This document shows, piece by piece, positions 25,664-35,319 of a DNA stretch of 64,000 nt (its first letter is position 1; every line of letters starts with the position of its first letter). The notes below the pieces were generated by a model. That model was given only the letters and a program-made list of their open reading frames with translations, was not told the origin of the DNA and ran no database searches. This stretch comes from JABMPR01 sp964508765 (GTDB lineage: Bacteria; Fidelibacterota; UBA8477; JABMPR01): assembly GCA_964508765.1 (NCBI GenBank), contig CAZDVD010000004.1:1-64000 (forward strand), written 5' to 3'. Made by a program: the position numbers and the translations under genes.

Positions 25664-26842
25664 ATGAACATTCGTTTAAATATACTACAAAGAAGACCTG
25701 GAAAGATCATCATCGCCTTGATATTGATCTTTACCGGTTCCATTTTTACCATTAACACCGTCTTATCGGCGGCACAATATGATCAAGGAGATAATCCTTT
25801 GAATAAAATCCAAGCCTCCCCTCAGTACAAAGATGGGAAATTCACCAATCCGAAACCTTTGAATATGAATCCATCCTTTGGGATGATAAAAAAATATCTC
25901 TTTGGCAAAGAGCAGCGTTCTCCCGAAGAAATCCTTCCTCAAAATGAAATCGACCTGAGCCAACTTGAATCGGCTGATACATCCTACTTGAAAGTAACCA
26001 ATGCAGGACATTCCTCTCTTCTCATTCACATGGATGGGTATCGCATCCTCACCGATCCTGTATATGAGGCCAAGATCAGCCCGATGGGTCCTACTCGTTT
26101 TAACAAGGAAATCCCCCTTGATCCCACAGAGTTGAAAAACATAGATGTGGTGGTTATTTCTCACAATCACTACGATCACCTTAATAAATACTCCATCAAA
26201 ATAATTCACCCCGAAGTCTCACAGTTTCTCGTCCCTCTCGGTGTGGGCGCTCAACTTGAAAAATGGGGAGTTCCCCGGGAGAAGATTACTGAACTGGATT
26301 GGTGGGATTCCTATAATTTCGATGAAAAACTGACCATCACATCTACTCCCAGCCAGCATTTTTCCGGTCGAGGACTCTCCGATCGCAATGAAACGCTCTG
26401 GACTTCCTATGTCATAGCAACCCTGGATCATAATATCTACTTCAGTGGAGACTCGGGCTACTTCGATGGATTCAAAACGATTGGTGAAAAATATGGCCCC
26501 TTTGACATCGCCTTCATGGAATGTGGCGCATACAATCTGGAATGGGCAGATGTGCACATGTTCCCCGAGGAAACGGTTCAGGCTTCTCTGGATTTGAAGG
26601 CTCATTATGTCTGGCCCATCCACTGGGGTGCCTTCAATCTTGCGCTGCATGACTGGTTTGATCCCATGAAACGGGTCACCAAGGCTGCGGAGGCCAATGG
26701 TGTACGACTATTAACACCCATTTTTGGACAGGTCGTCGAGTATCCAGGCAGAATGCAGACAGGAAAATGGTGGGCACCTTATGTTCCTGATGTGACCGAA
26801 GTGACAGATACCAATCCTGTTCCACAGGTTGAAGCACCATAA
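25664..26842 (+). CDS. Metallo-beta-lactamase-fold hydrolase, NAPE-PLD/UlaG-like
   Basis: The 392 residues have an N-terminal membrane helix (about 12-30). Zinc ligands of the MBL fold follow: SHNHYDHLN (HxHxDH), SQHFSGRG, YFSGDSGYF, and HWGAFNLALHDW near the C-terminus. LTDPVYEAKISPMGPTRF matches the NAPE-phospholipase-D-like subgroup, anchored lipid hydrolases. It lies 22 bases after the TetR gene and is probably regulated by it. A phospholipid or lipid-amide substrate is plausible. Confidence 0.85.
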   Translation: MNIRLNILQRRPGKIIIALILIFTGSIFTINTVLSAAQYDQGDNPLNKIQASPQYKDGKFTNPKPLNMNPSFGMIKKYLFGKEQRSPEEILPQNEIDLSQLESADTSYLKVTNAGHSSLLIHMDGYRILTDPVYEAKISPMGPTRFNKEIPLDPTELKNIDVVVISHNHYDHLNKYSIKIIHPEVSQFLVPLGVGAQLEKWGVPREKITELDWWDSYNFDEKLTITSTPSQHFSGRGLSDRNETLWTSYVIATLDHNIYFSGDSGYFDGFKTIGEKYGPFDIAFMECGAYNLEWADVHMFPEETVQASLDLKAHYVWPIHWGAFNLALHDWFDPMKRVTKAAEANGVRLLTPIFGQVVEYPGRMQTGKWWAPYVPDVTEVTDTNPVPQVEAP

Positions 26843-26865
26843 ATTTGAATTGAGGATTAATAGCG

Positions 26866-27543
26866 ATGTCAATTAAAGCAATAATTACGGGATCTACTGG
26901 AATGGTTGGTGAAGGGGTTCTCCATGAATGCCTGAATCATCCAGACGTGGAATCAGTCCTGATGATCAATAGAAAACCATGTGGTAAGGAGCATCCGAAA
27001 TTAAAAGAGATTCTCCATGGCGATTTCTCAGACTTCTCTGCGATTGAGCAAGAACTGGTGGGATATAATGCTGCCTACCTTTGTATGGGAACCACATCAT
27101 TCATGATGAGTGAAGAGAACTACAGCAGGATCACCCATGATATGACTTTAGCCTTAGCACAACCACTTTCCAGGCTGAATCCGAATATGACTGTCTGTTA
27201 TGTTTCAGGAGCCGGAACAGATTCAAGCGAAAACGGCAGATTAATGTGGACCAATGTAAAAGGCAAAACTGAGAATGATCTTCTGAAACTGCCCTTCCGC
27301 CAGGCCTTTATGTTCCGTGCCGGTCTTATCCAGCCAACGAAGGGTCTTGAAAATGCTTATCTCATGTATAAACTCGTAAACCCAATCATCCCTCTCCTTC
27401 GGAAACTATTTCCAGGTATGGTCAGTTCACTGAGAGAAATTGGGCAGGCAATGATAGAGGCAACCCGTTCTGGTTATAAAGAACAAATAATTGAAGTTAA
27501 AGATATCGTGCAGCTCGCAGCCGACAACCAGGGGAAGAAATAA
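26866..27543 (+). CDS. NAD(P)-binding Rossmann protein (TIP30/HTATIP2-like)
   Basis: The 225 residues start with AIITGSTGMVGEGVLHECL, a nucleotide-binding GxxGxxG motif of atypical short-chain dehydrogenases. VCYVSGAGTDSSENGRLMWTNVKGKTENDLLKL, with SxxGTDS and a lysine, replaces the YxxxK site. It resembles oxidoreductase HTATIP2-like proteins. It lies 23 bases after the MBL gene and four before the next dehydrogenase, so is in the TetR-led operon. Reaction unknown. Confidence 0.8.
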   Translation: MSIKAIITGSTGMVGEGVLHECLNHPDVESVLMINRKPCGKEHPKLKEILHGDFSDFSAIEQELVGYNAAYLCMGTTSFMMSEENYSRITHDMTLALAQPLSRLNPNMTVCYVSGAGTDSSENGRLMWTNVKGKTENDLLKLPFRQAFMFRAGLIQPTKGLENAYLMYKLVNPIIPLLRKLFPGMVSSLREIGQAMIEATRSGYKEQIIEVKDIVQLAADNQGKK

Positions 27544-27547
27544 ACTC

Positions 27548-28450
27548 ATGATAAACTCAAATTGGACAACAGAAAACATTCCTGATCAATCAGGTCGCAC
27601 TGCAATAGTTACAGGAAGCAATAGCGGAATAGGGTTTGAAGCAGCCAGGGCTCTAGCCCTCAAGAATGCCTCTATTATCCTGGCCGTCAGAAATCTGGAA
27701 AAAGGGGAAGCCGCCAAAGCTGCTATAGCAAAAGAATACTCCGATGCAAAAGTTGATGTCGCTCTGCTTGATTTAAGCAGTTTAAAATCAGTAAATACTT
27801 TTGCTAAGTCCTTTGCTAAAGAAAATGACAGGCTGGATCTTCTTATAAACAATGCTGGAATCATGATTCCACCCTATAGCAAAACGGAGGATGGGTTTGA
27901 ATCACAGATGGGGACAAATCATCTCGGTCACTTTGCCCTGACCTCAAAACTATTTAACCTCCTGGATAAAACACCAGATAGCCGAATAGTGAACTTGAGC
28001 AGTGGAGCCCATAAAGCAGGAAATATCAATTTTGATGATATCAACTGGGAGAAACGTAAATATTCAGCCTGGAAAGCTTATGGCGACAGTAAGCTTGCTA
28101 ACTTGTATTTTACTTTTGAGCTAAGACGGCGCATTGAAAAAAGTGATTCCAAAGTGAAAGTGGTAGTTGCCCACCCTGGATATACAGCCACTGGTCTTCA
28201 AAAATCAACATTCTTCAAAGCATTAAATTTTCTGGTCGCACAACCAGGTCCTCAGGGTGCCTTGCCGACACTCAGGGCTGCAATTGATCCTGATGCTAAA
28301 GCTGGAGATTACTATGGTCCTTCAGGTTTTGGAGAGATGCGCGGCTTCCCTAAAAAGGTCTATGCTACCAAACTCGCCCATGATGAAGGGATTGCCCAGC
28401 GTCTGTGGGATATTTCAGAAGAGTTGACCGGCACTAAGTTTTCTCTCTAG
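27548..28450 (+). CDS. Short-chain dehydrogenase/reductase (retinol dehydrogenase-like)
   Basis: The 300-residue enzyme has TGSNSGIGFEAARALA (cofactor loop), LLINNAGIM, and a catalytic S...YGDSK in place of YxxxK (WKAYGDSKLANLYF). The AHPGYTATGL motif is also seen. The ATG four bases after the previous stop fits translational coupling. It is the last gene of the TetR-led set and is followed by about 400 bases without a clear gene. Substrate not predictable. Confidence 0.88.
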   Translation: MINSNWTTENIPDQSGRTAIVTGSNSGIGFEAARALALKNASIILAVRNLEKGEAAKAAIAKEYSDAKVDVALLDLSSLKSVNTFAKSFAKENDRLDLLINNAGIMIPPYSKTEDGFESQMGTNHLGHFALTSKLFNLLDKTPDSRIVNLSSGAHKAGNINFDDINWEKRKYSAWKAYGDSKLANLYFTFELRRRIEKSDSKVKVVVAHPGYTATGLQKSTFFKALNFLVAQPGPQGALPTLRAAIDPDAKAGDYYGPSGFGEMRGFPKKVYATKLAHDEGIAQRLWDISEELTGTKFSL

Positions 28451-28847
28451 AACCTATATTTACATACCCTTTTCGGGGCAGGTAAACCTTGACTTATCTG
28501 CCCTGTATTCCCACATTTCATACGATGAAGCTTTGGTTGATGTCCTTGTACAAATATTGAAGACTGAGGGGACTTAATGTCGATTTGGGTAATTCAGTGA
28601 TTGATTTTCGCGGGAATCAGGAAAAGAAGGCGAAGATTTTTGCAGGTATGATCTCTGAAGTGCTTCAAAAACCTGTTAGAAATCGACAGAACGAATTTTA
28701 CATAGACAAGGGCAAAAGATACTTCAGTGGATCAGGGAAAAGCGACGGATCAATTGCTTCATGACACACCGAGCATGGCATTAAAAAATCCCTGCACTTG
28801 CGATACTGCCTTTTATAAAAAATTAATAAAATCTAAGGATCAATTAT
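28451..28847. other. Gene-poor gap with one short orphan frame
   Basis: No convincing gene was seen. The only open stretch of note runs 28597-28764 forward (55 codons from GTG, with FRGNQEKKAKIFAGMISEVL then a basic segment). It lacks a ribosome site and a recognised family, and may be a gene remnant. The ZIP gene promoter probably lies in the AT-rich right end. Confidence 0.4.
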
Positions 28848-29657
28848 ATGGAATTCTTACTTGGCATGCATCCCGTCCTCCTCGCTCTAATAGCTGGACT
28901 CTTTACCTGGAGTCTCACCGCCCTTGGTGCAGCCGGTGTTTTATTTCACAATAAAAAATCATTCTCAAACATGGATGGTATGCTGGGGTTTGCTGCCGGT
29001 ATTATGATAGCTGCCAGTTTCTGGTCACTTCTGGCACCTGCATTAGAAATGGCAGAGGGACGCTCCTTACCTCCCTGGGTGCCTGTATCATTGGGGTTTT
29101 TATCTGGTGGAGGGGTTCTCTGGGGTATCGATAAAATTTTGCCTCATCTGCATATCGGGGCCAAAGATTCTGAAGTAGAGGGGATCTCCACATCCTGGAG
29201 ACGCACCACCCTGCTAGTCCTGGCCATAACCTTACACAACATACCTGAAGGCCTGGCAGTAGGTGTGGCCTTTGGGGCCATCTCAGCCGGACTACCGGGT
29301 GCTGATCTCCAGGGGGCCATTGCCTTGGCCATTGGCATAGGGATTCAGAATTTCCCTGAAGGATTAGCTATCTCCATGCCACTGCGACGTGAAGGACTGT
29401 CCAGGGGGAAAAGTTTTTGGTACGGTCAGCTTTCCGGTATCGTAGAGCCCATTGCTGCTGTATTTGGCGCACTCATTGTCATGACCTCTACCGCAATACT
29501 GCCCTTTGCCCTGTCCTTTGCAGCTGGTGCAATGATCTTTGTTGTTGTCGAAGAACTCATCCCTGAATCCCAACGCGCAGGAAACACGGATAAACCTACT
29601 ATTGGTGCTATGCTGGGTTTTACCGTCATGATGGTGCTGGATGTAGCTCTTGGTTAA
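28848..29657 (+). CDS. ZIP-family metal transporter
   Basis: The 269 residues have about eight membrane segments. Metal-site motifs are HNIPEGLAVGVAFG and GIQNFPEGLAISMPLR (helices 4 and 5). The bacterial ZupT/GufA-type layout brings zinc, iron or other divalent metal into the cytosol. AAGGATCA precedes the ATG. It stands alone. Confidence 0.9.
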   Translation: MEFLLGMHPVLLALIAGLFTWSLTALGAAGVLFHNKKSFSNMDGMLGFAAGIMIAASFWSLLAPALEMAEGRSLPPWVPVSLGFLSGGGVLWGIDKILPHLHIGAKDSEVEGISTSWRRTTLLVLAITLHNIPEGLAVGVAFGAISAGLPGADLQGAIALAIGIGIQNFPEGLAISMPLRREGLSRGKSFWYGQLSGIVEPIAAVFGALIVMTSTAILPFALSFAAGAMIFVVVEELIPESQRAGNTDKPTIGAMLGFTVMMVLDVALG

Positions 29658-29907
29658 TTGAGTTGAACTTTTATTTTACCAAAATCAAACCCTCAAAACC
29701 GTTTTTAAAACCAGCTTGAACACCCTCACATCGGAATTATATTTGCCGCGCTTTTTAATTGACGGGTGTTTTTAAATTATTTGTAACAAATCATTGTCTG
29801 GGACCATCTGATATATGTTCTACAGCGATTTTTTTTACACAGGGAACCTTGGCGTTTCTTACACATAAAACCCATTGAAAACTTGATATTTGGGAGAGAG
29901 ATAAAAA

Positions 29908-31794
29908 ATGACTAAACATGTATTTCAAACAGAGGTTAATGAACTTCTGCACCTCATCATTCATTCGCTGTATTCACACAAAGAAATTTTCCTGCGCGAG
30001 CTGGTGTCAAATGCATCAGATGCGCTGGATAAATTAAAATATTTGACCCTCACAGAAGACAAATTCAAGAAAATATCCTTTGATCCAAAAATTGATATTG
30101 TCTTTAATGATTCTGCAGATGGCCGCTCCATCACCATCTCAGATTCTGGTATAGGTATGAACGAGGAAGATCTCATCGAGCATCTCGGAACCATCGCCCG
30201 CTCAGGCACCAAGAACTTCCTTGGCAAGCTCACTGGAGATGCTAAAAAAGATTCCAATCTGATTGGTCAGTTTGGCGTCGGTTTCTATTCCTGTTTCATG
30301 GTAGCGGATCAGGTTGAGGTGATCACTCGCAAGGCGGGGGAAAAAGATGCCTATCGCTGGGTCAGTGATGGCAAGTCTGGTTTTGAGATGGATAAGACTG
30401 AAAAGAAAGAGACCGGAACCCAAATCACCCTCCATCTCAATGATGAGGGAAAAGAGTACGCCAACCGCTGGTCAATTACTGAGATTCTGAAGAAGTACTC
30501 CAACCATATTGCCTTTCCTATCTATCTTCACTATGAAGAAAGCACCTTCGATGGAGAGGGTGATGACAAAAAAGAGATCAAAGAGCAAAAGACCGAACAG
30601 GTTAACGATGCGACAGCATTCTGGAAAAAGCCCAAAGCGGAGCTGAAGAAAAAAGACTATAACGAGTTCTACAAAACCTTCAGTAATGATTTTAAGGATC
30701 CAGCCCTGCATGTTCACACCCAGGCAGAGGGTGCCATGGATTATACCACCCTGTTTTTCGTCCCGGAGAAAGCACCTCAGGATCTGTTTTATGCAGACTA
30801 TAAGCCGGGTGTAAAATTATATGTGAAGCGTGTGTTTATCACCGATGATGAAAAAGAACTGCTACCTACCTATCTTCGCTTTGTAAAGGGGATTATTGAT
30901 TCTGAAGACCTACCTCTCAATGTGAGTCGCGAAATTCTTCAACAGAACCGTATCCTGGATAATATTCGCAAAGCTTCTGTCAAAAAGCTCCTGAAGTCCT
31001 TTGAAACCCTGGCTAAGAAAGACAAAGAATACATCAAGTTCTATGAACAGTTCGGTCGTCCACTTAAAGAAGGTTACTATCAGGATCGCGACAATCGTGA
31101 CCTTCTGGAAAAATTGGTCCGATTTAAATCAACCAAGGCAGATGGCTATACCACACTGGCAGATTATGTGAGCCGCATGCCGGAAGATCAAAAAGGTATC
31201 TACTACATCACGGGTGACAATGAAGCAACTCTGCGTCGTTCACCCCTCATTGAAATGTACACCAAGAAAGATATCGAAGTCTTAATTGCTGACGATGAAA
31301 TTGATGAAATCATCATTCCCGGCGCCGCAAAATTTGGTGATCACGACTTCAAGTCTGTCAACCGCAGCAATGCTGGTGATGAACTGAAGAAGGATGGTGA
31401 TGAGCCAGATGAAGCAACCATTGAGAAAGAAGTCAAGCCCTTCATCAACAAAGTTAAAAAGGTTCTCGGTGACAAGGTCAAAGATGTGAAGGTCTCTTCC
31501 CGTCTGACTGATTCTCCTTCTGTCCTCGTGGCAGATGCAGATGATCCCACCTTCCAGATGCAGGAAATGATGCGCGCTATGGGTCAGGCTGGCATGCCAG
31601 ATGCCAAACCCATCCTTGAGATCAATTTGGATCATCCCATCTTGAAAAAGATGAAGGGTATGCGCAAATCCAAAGATTTCGATAATGCGACAGAGTTGCT
31701 TTATGAGCAGGCATTATTGCTTGAGGGTATGAAACTGGAAAATCCGGCAGACTTTGTAAAACGCCTGAATGAGGTGCTTACCAAGTCCCTATAG
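29908..31794 (+). CDS. htpG: Molecular chaperone HtpG (Hsp90)
   Basis: The 628-residue chaperone has the GHKL ATPase motifs ELVSNASDALDKL (with the catalytic Glu just before), DSGIGMN and GQFGVGFYS. The middle domain has DLPLNVSREILQQN. It assists late folding of client proteins in the cytosol. GGGAGAGAG stands upstream of the ATG. The 250-base gap before it is AT-rich and probably holds the promoter; no CIRCE element was found there. Length and motifs are complete. Confidence 0.97.
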   Translation: MTKHVFQTEVNELLHLIIHSLYSHKEIFLRELVSNASDALDKLKYLTLTEDKFKKISFDPKIDIVFNDSADGRSITISDSGIGMNEEDLIEHLGTIARSGTKNFLGKLTGDAKKDSNLIGQFGVGFYSCFMVADQVEVITRKAGEKDAYRWVSDGKSGFEMDKTEKKETGTQITLHLNDEGKEYANRWSITEILKKYSNHIAFPIYLHYEESTFDGEGDDKKEIKEQKTEQVNDATAFWKKPKAELKKKDYNEFYKTFSNDFKDPALHVHTQAEGAMDYTTLFFVPEKAPQDLFYADYKPGVKLYVKRVFITDDEKELLPTYLRFVKGIIDSEDLPLNVSREILQQNRILDNIRKASVKKLLKSFETLAKKDKEYIKFYEQFGRPLKEGYYQDRDNRDLLEKLVRFKSTKADGYTTLADYVSRMPEDQKGIYYITGDNEATLRRSPLIEMYTKKDIEVLIADDEIDEIIIPGAAKFGDHDFKSVNRSNAGDELKKDGDEPDEATIEKEVKPFINKVKKVLGDKVKDVKVSSRLTDSPSVLVADADDPTFQMQEMMRAMGQAGMPDAKPILEINLDHPILKKMKGMRKSKDFDNATELLYEQALLLEGMKLENPADFVKRLNEVLTKSL

Positions 31795-31810
31795 ACCCAT
31801 TTTTGTCTCC

Positions 31811-31874
31811 CTGAGGCCGAGTGAAACGAGGAAACTCGAAGGGGCTATTGTAGCCCTGTCTTCGAGAGCCTCAG
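31811..31874. repeat. Nested inverted repeat after htpG
   Basis: Outer arms CTGAGGC / GCCTCAG, middle arms CTCGAAG / CTTCGAG and inner arms GGGCTA / TAGCCC with a TTG loop pair in order. The whole can fold into one long hairpin. Word content (CTGAG, CTCGAAGG) resembles the other intergenic repeats in the window. Confidence 0.6.
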
Positions 31875-31902
31875 ACAGGCAAAGACAAAACCCCTTCTGA
31901 CA

Positions 31903-31932
31903 AAAACAGCCCTCAACTTTGAGGGCTGTTTT
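31903..31932. terminator. Bidirectional intrinsic terminator
   Basis: Stem AAAACAGCCCTCA / TGAGGGCTGTTTT with a short loop, T-rich on both strands, between convergent htpG and the potassium transporter gene. Confidence 0.9.
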
Positions 31933-31945
31933 TTTTAGGCAAATA

Positions 31946-33403
31946 CTAATAAGCCTTGGATTGGCTCCATTGATTCGGAGTAAAAAAGACCAGCAGCGCA
32001 TATATTTCAAGTCGACCAAGTATCATAAGCGCACTCAACACCCATTTGGCCAAGCCTGAAAGTGCGCCATAATTGCCTAGACTTCCGATCTGTCCAAAGC
32101 CGGGACCTACATTGCCCATCGCCGCCACAGATCCGGAAAATGCTTCCTCAAGTGACACTCCACCCGTTGCTATAATACCTGTTCCCACGGTGACAATCAG
32201 AAGATAGACAACAATGTATAGAACTGCTTGGCTGGCGAATTCTTCCTTGATCACGTTGCCCTCGTACTTCATAAAGACCACGGCTCGTGGTCTCATGATC
32301 TGTTTCAATCTCAAGATGATGGACTTGAATAATAAAATGATACGATCCACCTTAATACCACCTGATGTTGAACCAGCTCCCGCACATTGCAAAGCAAAGT
32401 ATAGAAGGATTAATTTCGATAATCCCGGCCAAAGAGAGGTATCTGCTGTGGCGAAACCTGTTGATGTTCCCACTGATATCAGATTAAAAGCAGCCTCCCT
32501 GAATGCTTCCAGTGGTCCACGTCCCTGCTGAAAGATCAAATCCAGTGAGGTGAAGAGGGTCCCCAGAAAAAGCAGGAAGAGATAAAGACGAACGACCCCT
32601 GAGCGTAGCAAAACCATGAGTGATCGACCAGTGATCGCCGCAAACATGGCAGCAAAATGGATTCCTGAGAGGATCATAAAAACAATGATGATTCCCTCGA
32701 TCCATATACTGTCAAAGGCAGCCACACTATTGTTTCTAGGAGAGAATCCACCAGTAGCGATGGTTCCAAAGGCATGGGTAACCGCATCGAACAGGCCCAT
32801 CCCTGCGACAGAGAGCAGGATTATCTCCGCCACGGTCAATCCCAGATAGACACTAAGCAGGACACGAGTTGACTTTCGAGCCCTCATCTGGAAATCCTTC
32901 TGTGCAAGACTTGAAACCTCGCTACGGAAAAGAATAACTGTAGAAAAACCTAGAAATGGTAGGAGAGCCAGGGCGAATATTACAATTCCGATTCCTCCAA
33001 TCCAGTGTGTGGCGGATCTCCAGAACAACAATCCATGCGGTAGACTTTCGATGTCACTTAGAATTGTAGAACCCGTCGTGGTAAAACCAGAGATACTTTC
33101 AAAAAAGGCATTGGTGAGAGTAAAGGGATCCCCGTATAGAATATAGGGAACAGCCCCCAGAACACATGCTGAGAACCAACTAAGCACCACAATAAGCAAT
33201 CCTTCCTTATTGGAAATATGCGGCACCTTATGTACGAAAAGGATGGGGAAAATACCCATGATTAAAGCAATGGCAGCCGAAAACAGTAAAGGTGCCATAT
33301 CAGGGGTCTGTTCAGACCAGGCGATCCCTCCGGAAATAAGCATGAAAAAAGCAGAAACTGGAAATGTGAGAACCGTATAGCGCAAGACGACATAGAAACG
33401 CAT
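31946..33403 (-). CDS. trkH: TrkH/KtrB-family potassium uptake membrane protein
   Basis: The 485-residue membrane protein has the repeated selectivity-filter loops of the Trk/Ktr/HKT superfamily: SGFTTTGSTIL, GTIATGGFSPRNNS, VGTSTGFATAD and AMGNVGPGFGQIG. It would form the K+-conducting subunit with a cytoplasmic TrkA/KtrA gating partner, which is not in the window. The start has GAGGTGATC upstream and lies six bases after the HAMP gene stop, so the two are co-transcribed. Confidence 0.92.
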   Translation of the reverse strand: MRFYVVLRYTVLTFPVSAFFMLISGGIAWSEQTPDMAPLLFSAAIALIMGIFPILFVHKVPHISNKEGLLIVVLSWFSACVLGAVPYILYGDPFTLTNAFFESISGFTTTGSTILSDIESLPHGLLFWRSATHWIGGIGIVIFALALLPFLGFSTVILFRSEVSSLAQKDFQMRARKSTRVLLSVYLGLTVAEIILLSVAGMGLFDAVTHAFGTIATGGFSPRNNSVAAFDSIWIEGIIIVFMILSGIHFAAMFAAITGRSLMVLLRSGVVRLYLFLLFLGTLFTSLDLIFQQGRGPLEAFREAAFNLISVGTSTGFATADTSLWPGLSKLILLYFALQCAGAGSTSGGIKVDRIILLFKSIILRLKQIMRPRAVVFMKYEGNVIKEEFASQAVLYIVVYLLIVTVGTGIIATGGVSLEEAFSGSVAAMGNVGPGFGQIGSLGNYGALSGLAKWVLSALMILGRLEIYALLVFFTPNQWSQSKAY

Positions 33404-33409
33404 GCGCGA

Positions 33410-34165
33410 TCACCTCGTACCCTTGGTGCGCTTGGCAACTAGACGGATCTCGTTAGCAAGATCTTGAATCTCATCTCCAGTATGGATATCCAACTTATGC
33501 AATTCGCCTCCCTCCCGAAAAGCTCTAACCCTATCCGTCATTCTCACAATGGGACTGACCACCAATGCTGAAATAAAATAACTGAAAATGGCGATGAGAA
33601 TAAGAGTAACAATAATTGCGATGATACCTGGTTTCATGGCGCGTTCAGCAATGGTTTCCAGGTTCGAGGCCGTACTGTACATGGAGGTATCATTCAATTC
33701 AGCGAGATATTCAATTTCATGTTTGACCTTTTGAAAGGCAACATGGGCCACCTTCTGATACCACTGCAGGTCGCCCTCCTTATCTGTGCTTACGATGGGA
33801 CGCTCCCATATCGTCTTGTACTCTCCATATACTGAATTGAGGTTCGCTAAGAGCTGAGCCTCACCCTCAATGGTGATATTGTCCTTCGCAACTTCAAGTT
33901 CAGCGATGAAGCTGCTGTCAGCAATCTCCAGTTGCTCCCTGCCATGCTCCCAGTCACCGTGCATCAGCAGGAGGATTGCACTATCCTCTCTTTCAAGCGC
34001 CTGAAGCATGTTGTGAGCAGCCTGGATAGTACGGTAATTTTCATCCAGTATGTTCTTAATAGATATTTGGACATCTTTGAAGCCTTTGATGGACCATAAG
34101 CCAGCAACAATTAGCAATGTCGCAATGGTTAAAAATGCAGAAAGAAGCTTTAATTTTAGATGCAT
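33410..34165 (-). CDS. HAMP-domain membrane sensor without an output domain
   Basis: The 251 residues form an N-terminal membrane helix, a periplasmic helical bundle (about 30-180, with DENYRTIQAAHNMLQALEREDSAILLLMHGDWE, typical of four-helix MCP-like sensors), a second membrane helix and a HAMP region (about 205-250). The chain then ends, where chemoreceptors or kinases would have a signalling module. No frameshifted continuation is seen, because the potassium transporter gene starts six bases later. It may modulate TrkH directly or signal through another protein. Confidence 0.75.
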   Translation of the reverse strand: MHLKLKLLSAFLTIATLLIVAGLWSIKGFKDVQISIKNILDENYRTIQAAHNMLQALEREDSAILLLMHGDWEHGREQLEIADSSFIAELEVAKDNITIEGEAQLLANLNSVYGEYKTIWERPIVSTDKEGDLQWYQKVAHVAFQKVKHEIEYLAELNDTSMYSTASNLETIAERAMKPGIIAIIVTLILIAIFSYFISALVVSPIVRMTDRVRAFREGGELHKLDIHTGDEIQDLANEIRLVAKRTKGTR

Positions 34166-34390
34166 ACTATCCCCTCGATGTGAAGCTAAATAGCTAGTGT
34201 CGCTGTTTGTTGGGTTGATTTTTTATTTAGGGAGGGTGTGGAACAAAGGAGGTTGGACGATATGGAGTTGAATCACATAACACAAAGGCAAATTAATCGC
34301 AATTAATACAAAATCAATTGCTTTACTGGCGAAAATAGGGTTTGGTTAATTGAACCCGATCCTATGAATCACAACATCATATCGGTGATT
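34166..34390. other. Intergenic stretch without a recognised gene
   Basis: AT-rich sequence upstream of the HAMP gene, which presumably contains its promoter. No gene, repeat or structured RNA was recognised. Confidence 0.5.
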
Positions 34391-34416
34391 AAAAAAAGGA
34401 GCCCAAGGACTCCTTT
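34391..34416 (-). terminator. Terminator for the tRNA-Val transcript
   Basis: Reading the minus strand, AAAGGAG and CTCCTTT pair around an 8-nt loop and are followed by a run of T. Confidence 0.75.
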
Positions 34417-34524
34417 CTGTGGTCGATCAGCCTACGCTCAAAGAGCTACGGCTGACAAGTACAGGACTACCCCTACAAATTAAATTTGCGCGATTTGTGC
34501 AATTAGCGGTTTGCTTGCTTGAAG

Positions 34525-34598
34525 TGGTCGATGTAGGACTCGAACCTACGACCTCCCGGATGTGAACCGAGCGCTCTAACCAGCTGAGCCAATCGACC
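34525..34598 (-). tRNA. tRNA-Val (CAC anticodon)
   Basis: The minus strand folds as a full cloverleaf. It has a 7-bp acceptor stem GGTCGAT/ATCGACC, D arm GCTC...GAGC, anticodon stem CTCGG/CCGGG with loop TTCACAT (anticodon CAC, valine GUG), and T arm GTAGG-TTCGAGT-CCTAC. The discriminator is A and the CCA end is not encoded, so it must be added by the nucleotidyltransferase. Confidence 0.92.
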
Positions 34599-34734
34599 GT
34601 TGTCATGCAATATAACCTCATGCATGGACGACTCATATTCGAGATTGCCGCGGTCGAATAAATTCTCCCTCGCAATGACGATTTGAAAAACAATCCGTGT
34701 TTTTCGTTTAATTCGTTGTAAAAAATACTGTCTT

Positions 34735-35319
34735 CTAAAGTAGTTCAATCCATGCTGTTCTAATCATCTCAATCGCCAGGGCAACCAACAAAAGACCCAT
34801 GACTCGACTCATGATTTCCAGACCTTGTTCTCCCAGGAATTTTTTGATATAGCGGGCGTAATACATGGCCAGCCAAAAAATGAAGAGATTCACCAGCATA
34901 GCCAGTAATGGGATCCAATAACCGTATTTAGATACCAAAATGATAATAGCTGTAATTGCACCAGGACCAGCAATCAAAGGCGTGGCCATGGGAATGACAA
35001 TATCTTTGGAGTAATCCTTATCATCACCCAGGGTGACACCCAGGACATATAATAATCCCAGCGCAAGCAGGATAAGCCCTCCACCAACCTGAAAAGAAAA
35101 CATCGAAATACCAAAAAAATCAAGAACCCCTTCGCCCACAAAGACAAAAATAGTTAGTAATATGAGAGAAACACGCGTTGCTCGATGGGCACTTCGTTTT
35201 GCCCGCTCTTCAGGGTAATCCTTGGTCAATGTCATAAACACTGGCAATCCACCAAAGGGATCCAAAATGACCAGCAGGGTTACGAAAGCAGTCATAAAAG
35301 CATTAAAATCCAGTGTCAT
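34735..35319 (-). CDS. MarC-family integral membrane protein
   Basis: The protein of about 194 residues has six membrane segments. It shows the MarC/UPF0056 signatures LLVILDPFGGLPVFMTLT near the start and IVIPMATPLIAGPGAIT in the middle. The ATG is preceded by GGAGGAGGGAAA and overlaps the aroB stop as ATGA, so it is the tail gene of the aromatic cluster. The family has no settled function; claims for drug resistance were not upheld in E. coli. Confidence 0.88.
   Translation of the reverse strand: MTLDFNAFMTAFVTLLVILDPFGGLPVFMTLTKDYPEERAKRSAHRATRVSLILLTIFVFVGEGVLDFFGISMFSFQVGGGLILLALGLLYVLGVTLGDDKDYSKDIVIPMATPLIAGPGAITAIIILVSKYGYWIPLLAMLVNLFIFWLAMYYARYIKKFLGEQGLEIMSRVMGLLLVALAIEMIRTAWIELL

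Noticed and set aside
28727..28954. Forward frame overlapping the start of the ZIP transporter gene
   Set aside because: It overlaps the real gene in another frame, has no ribosome site and no recognisable domain.
29658..29907. CIRCE or sigma-32-type heat-shock element upstream of htpG
   Set aside because: The CIRCE inverted repeat is absent, and a CTTGAA-like word near 29714 has no suitable partner at the correct spacing.
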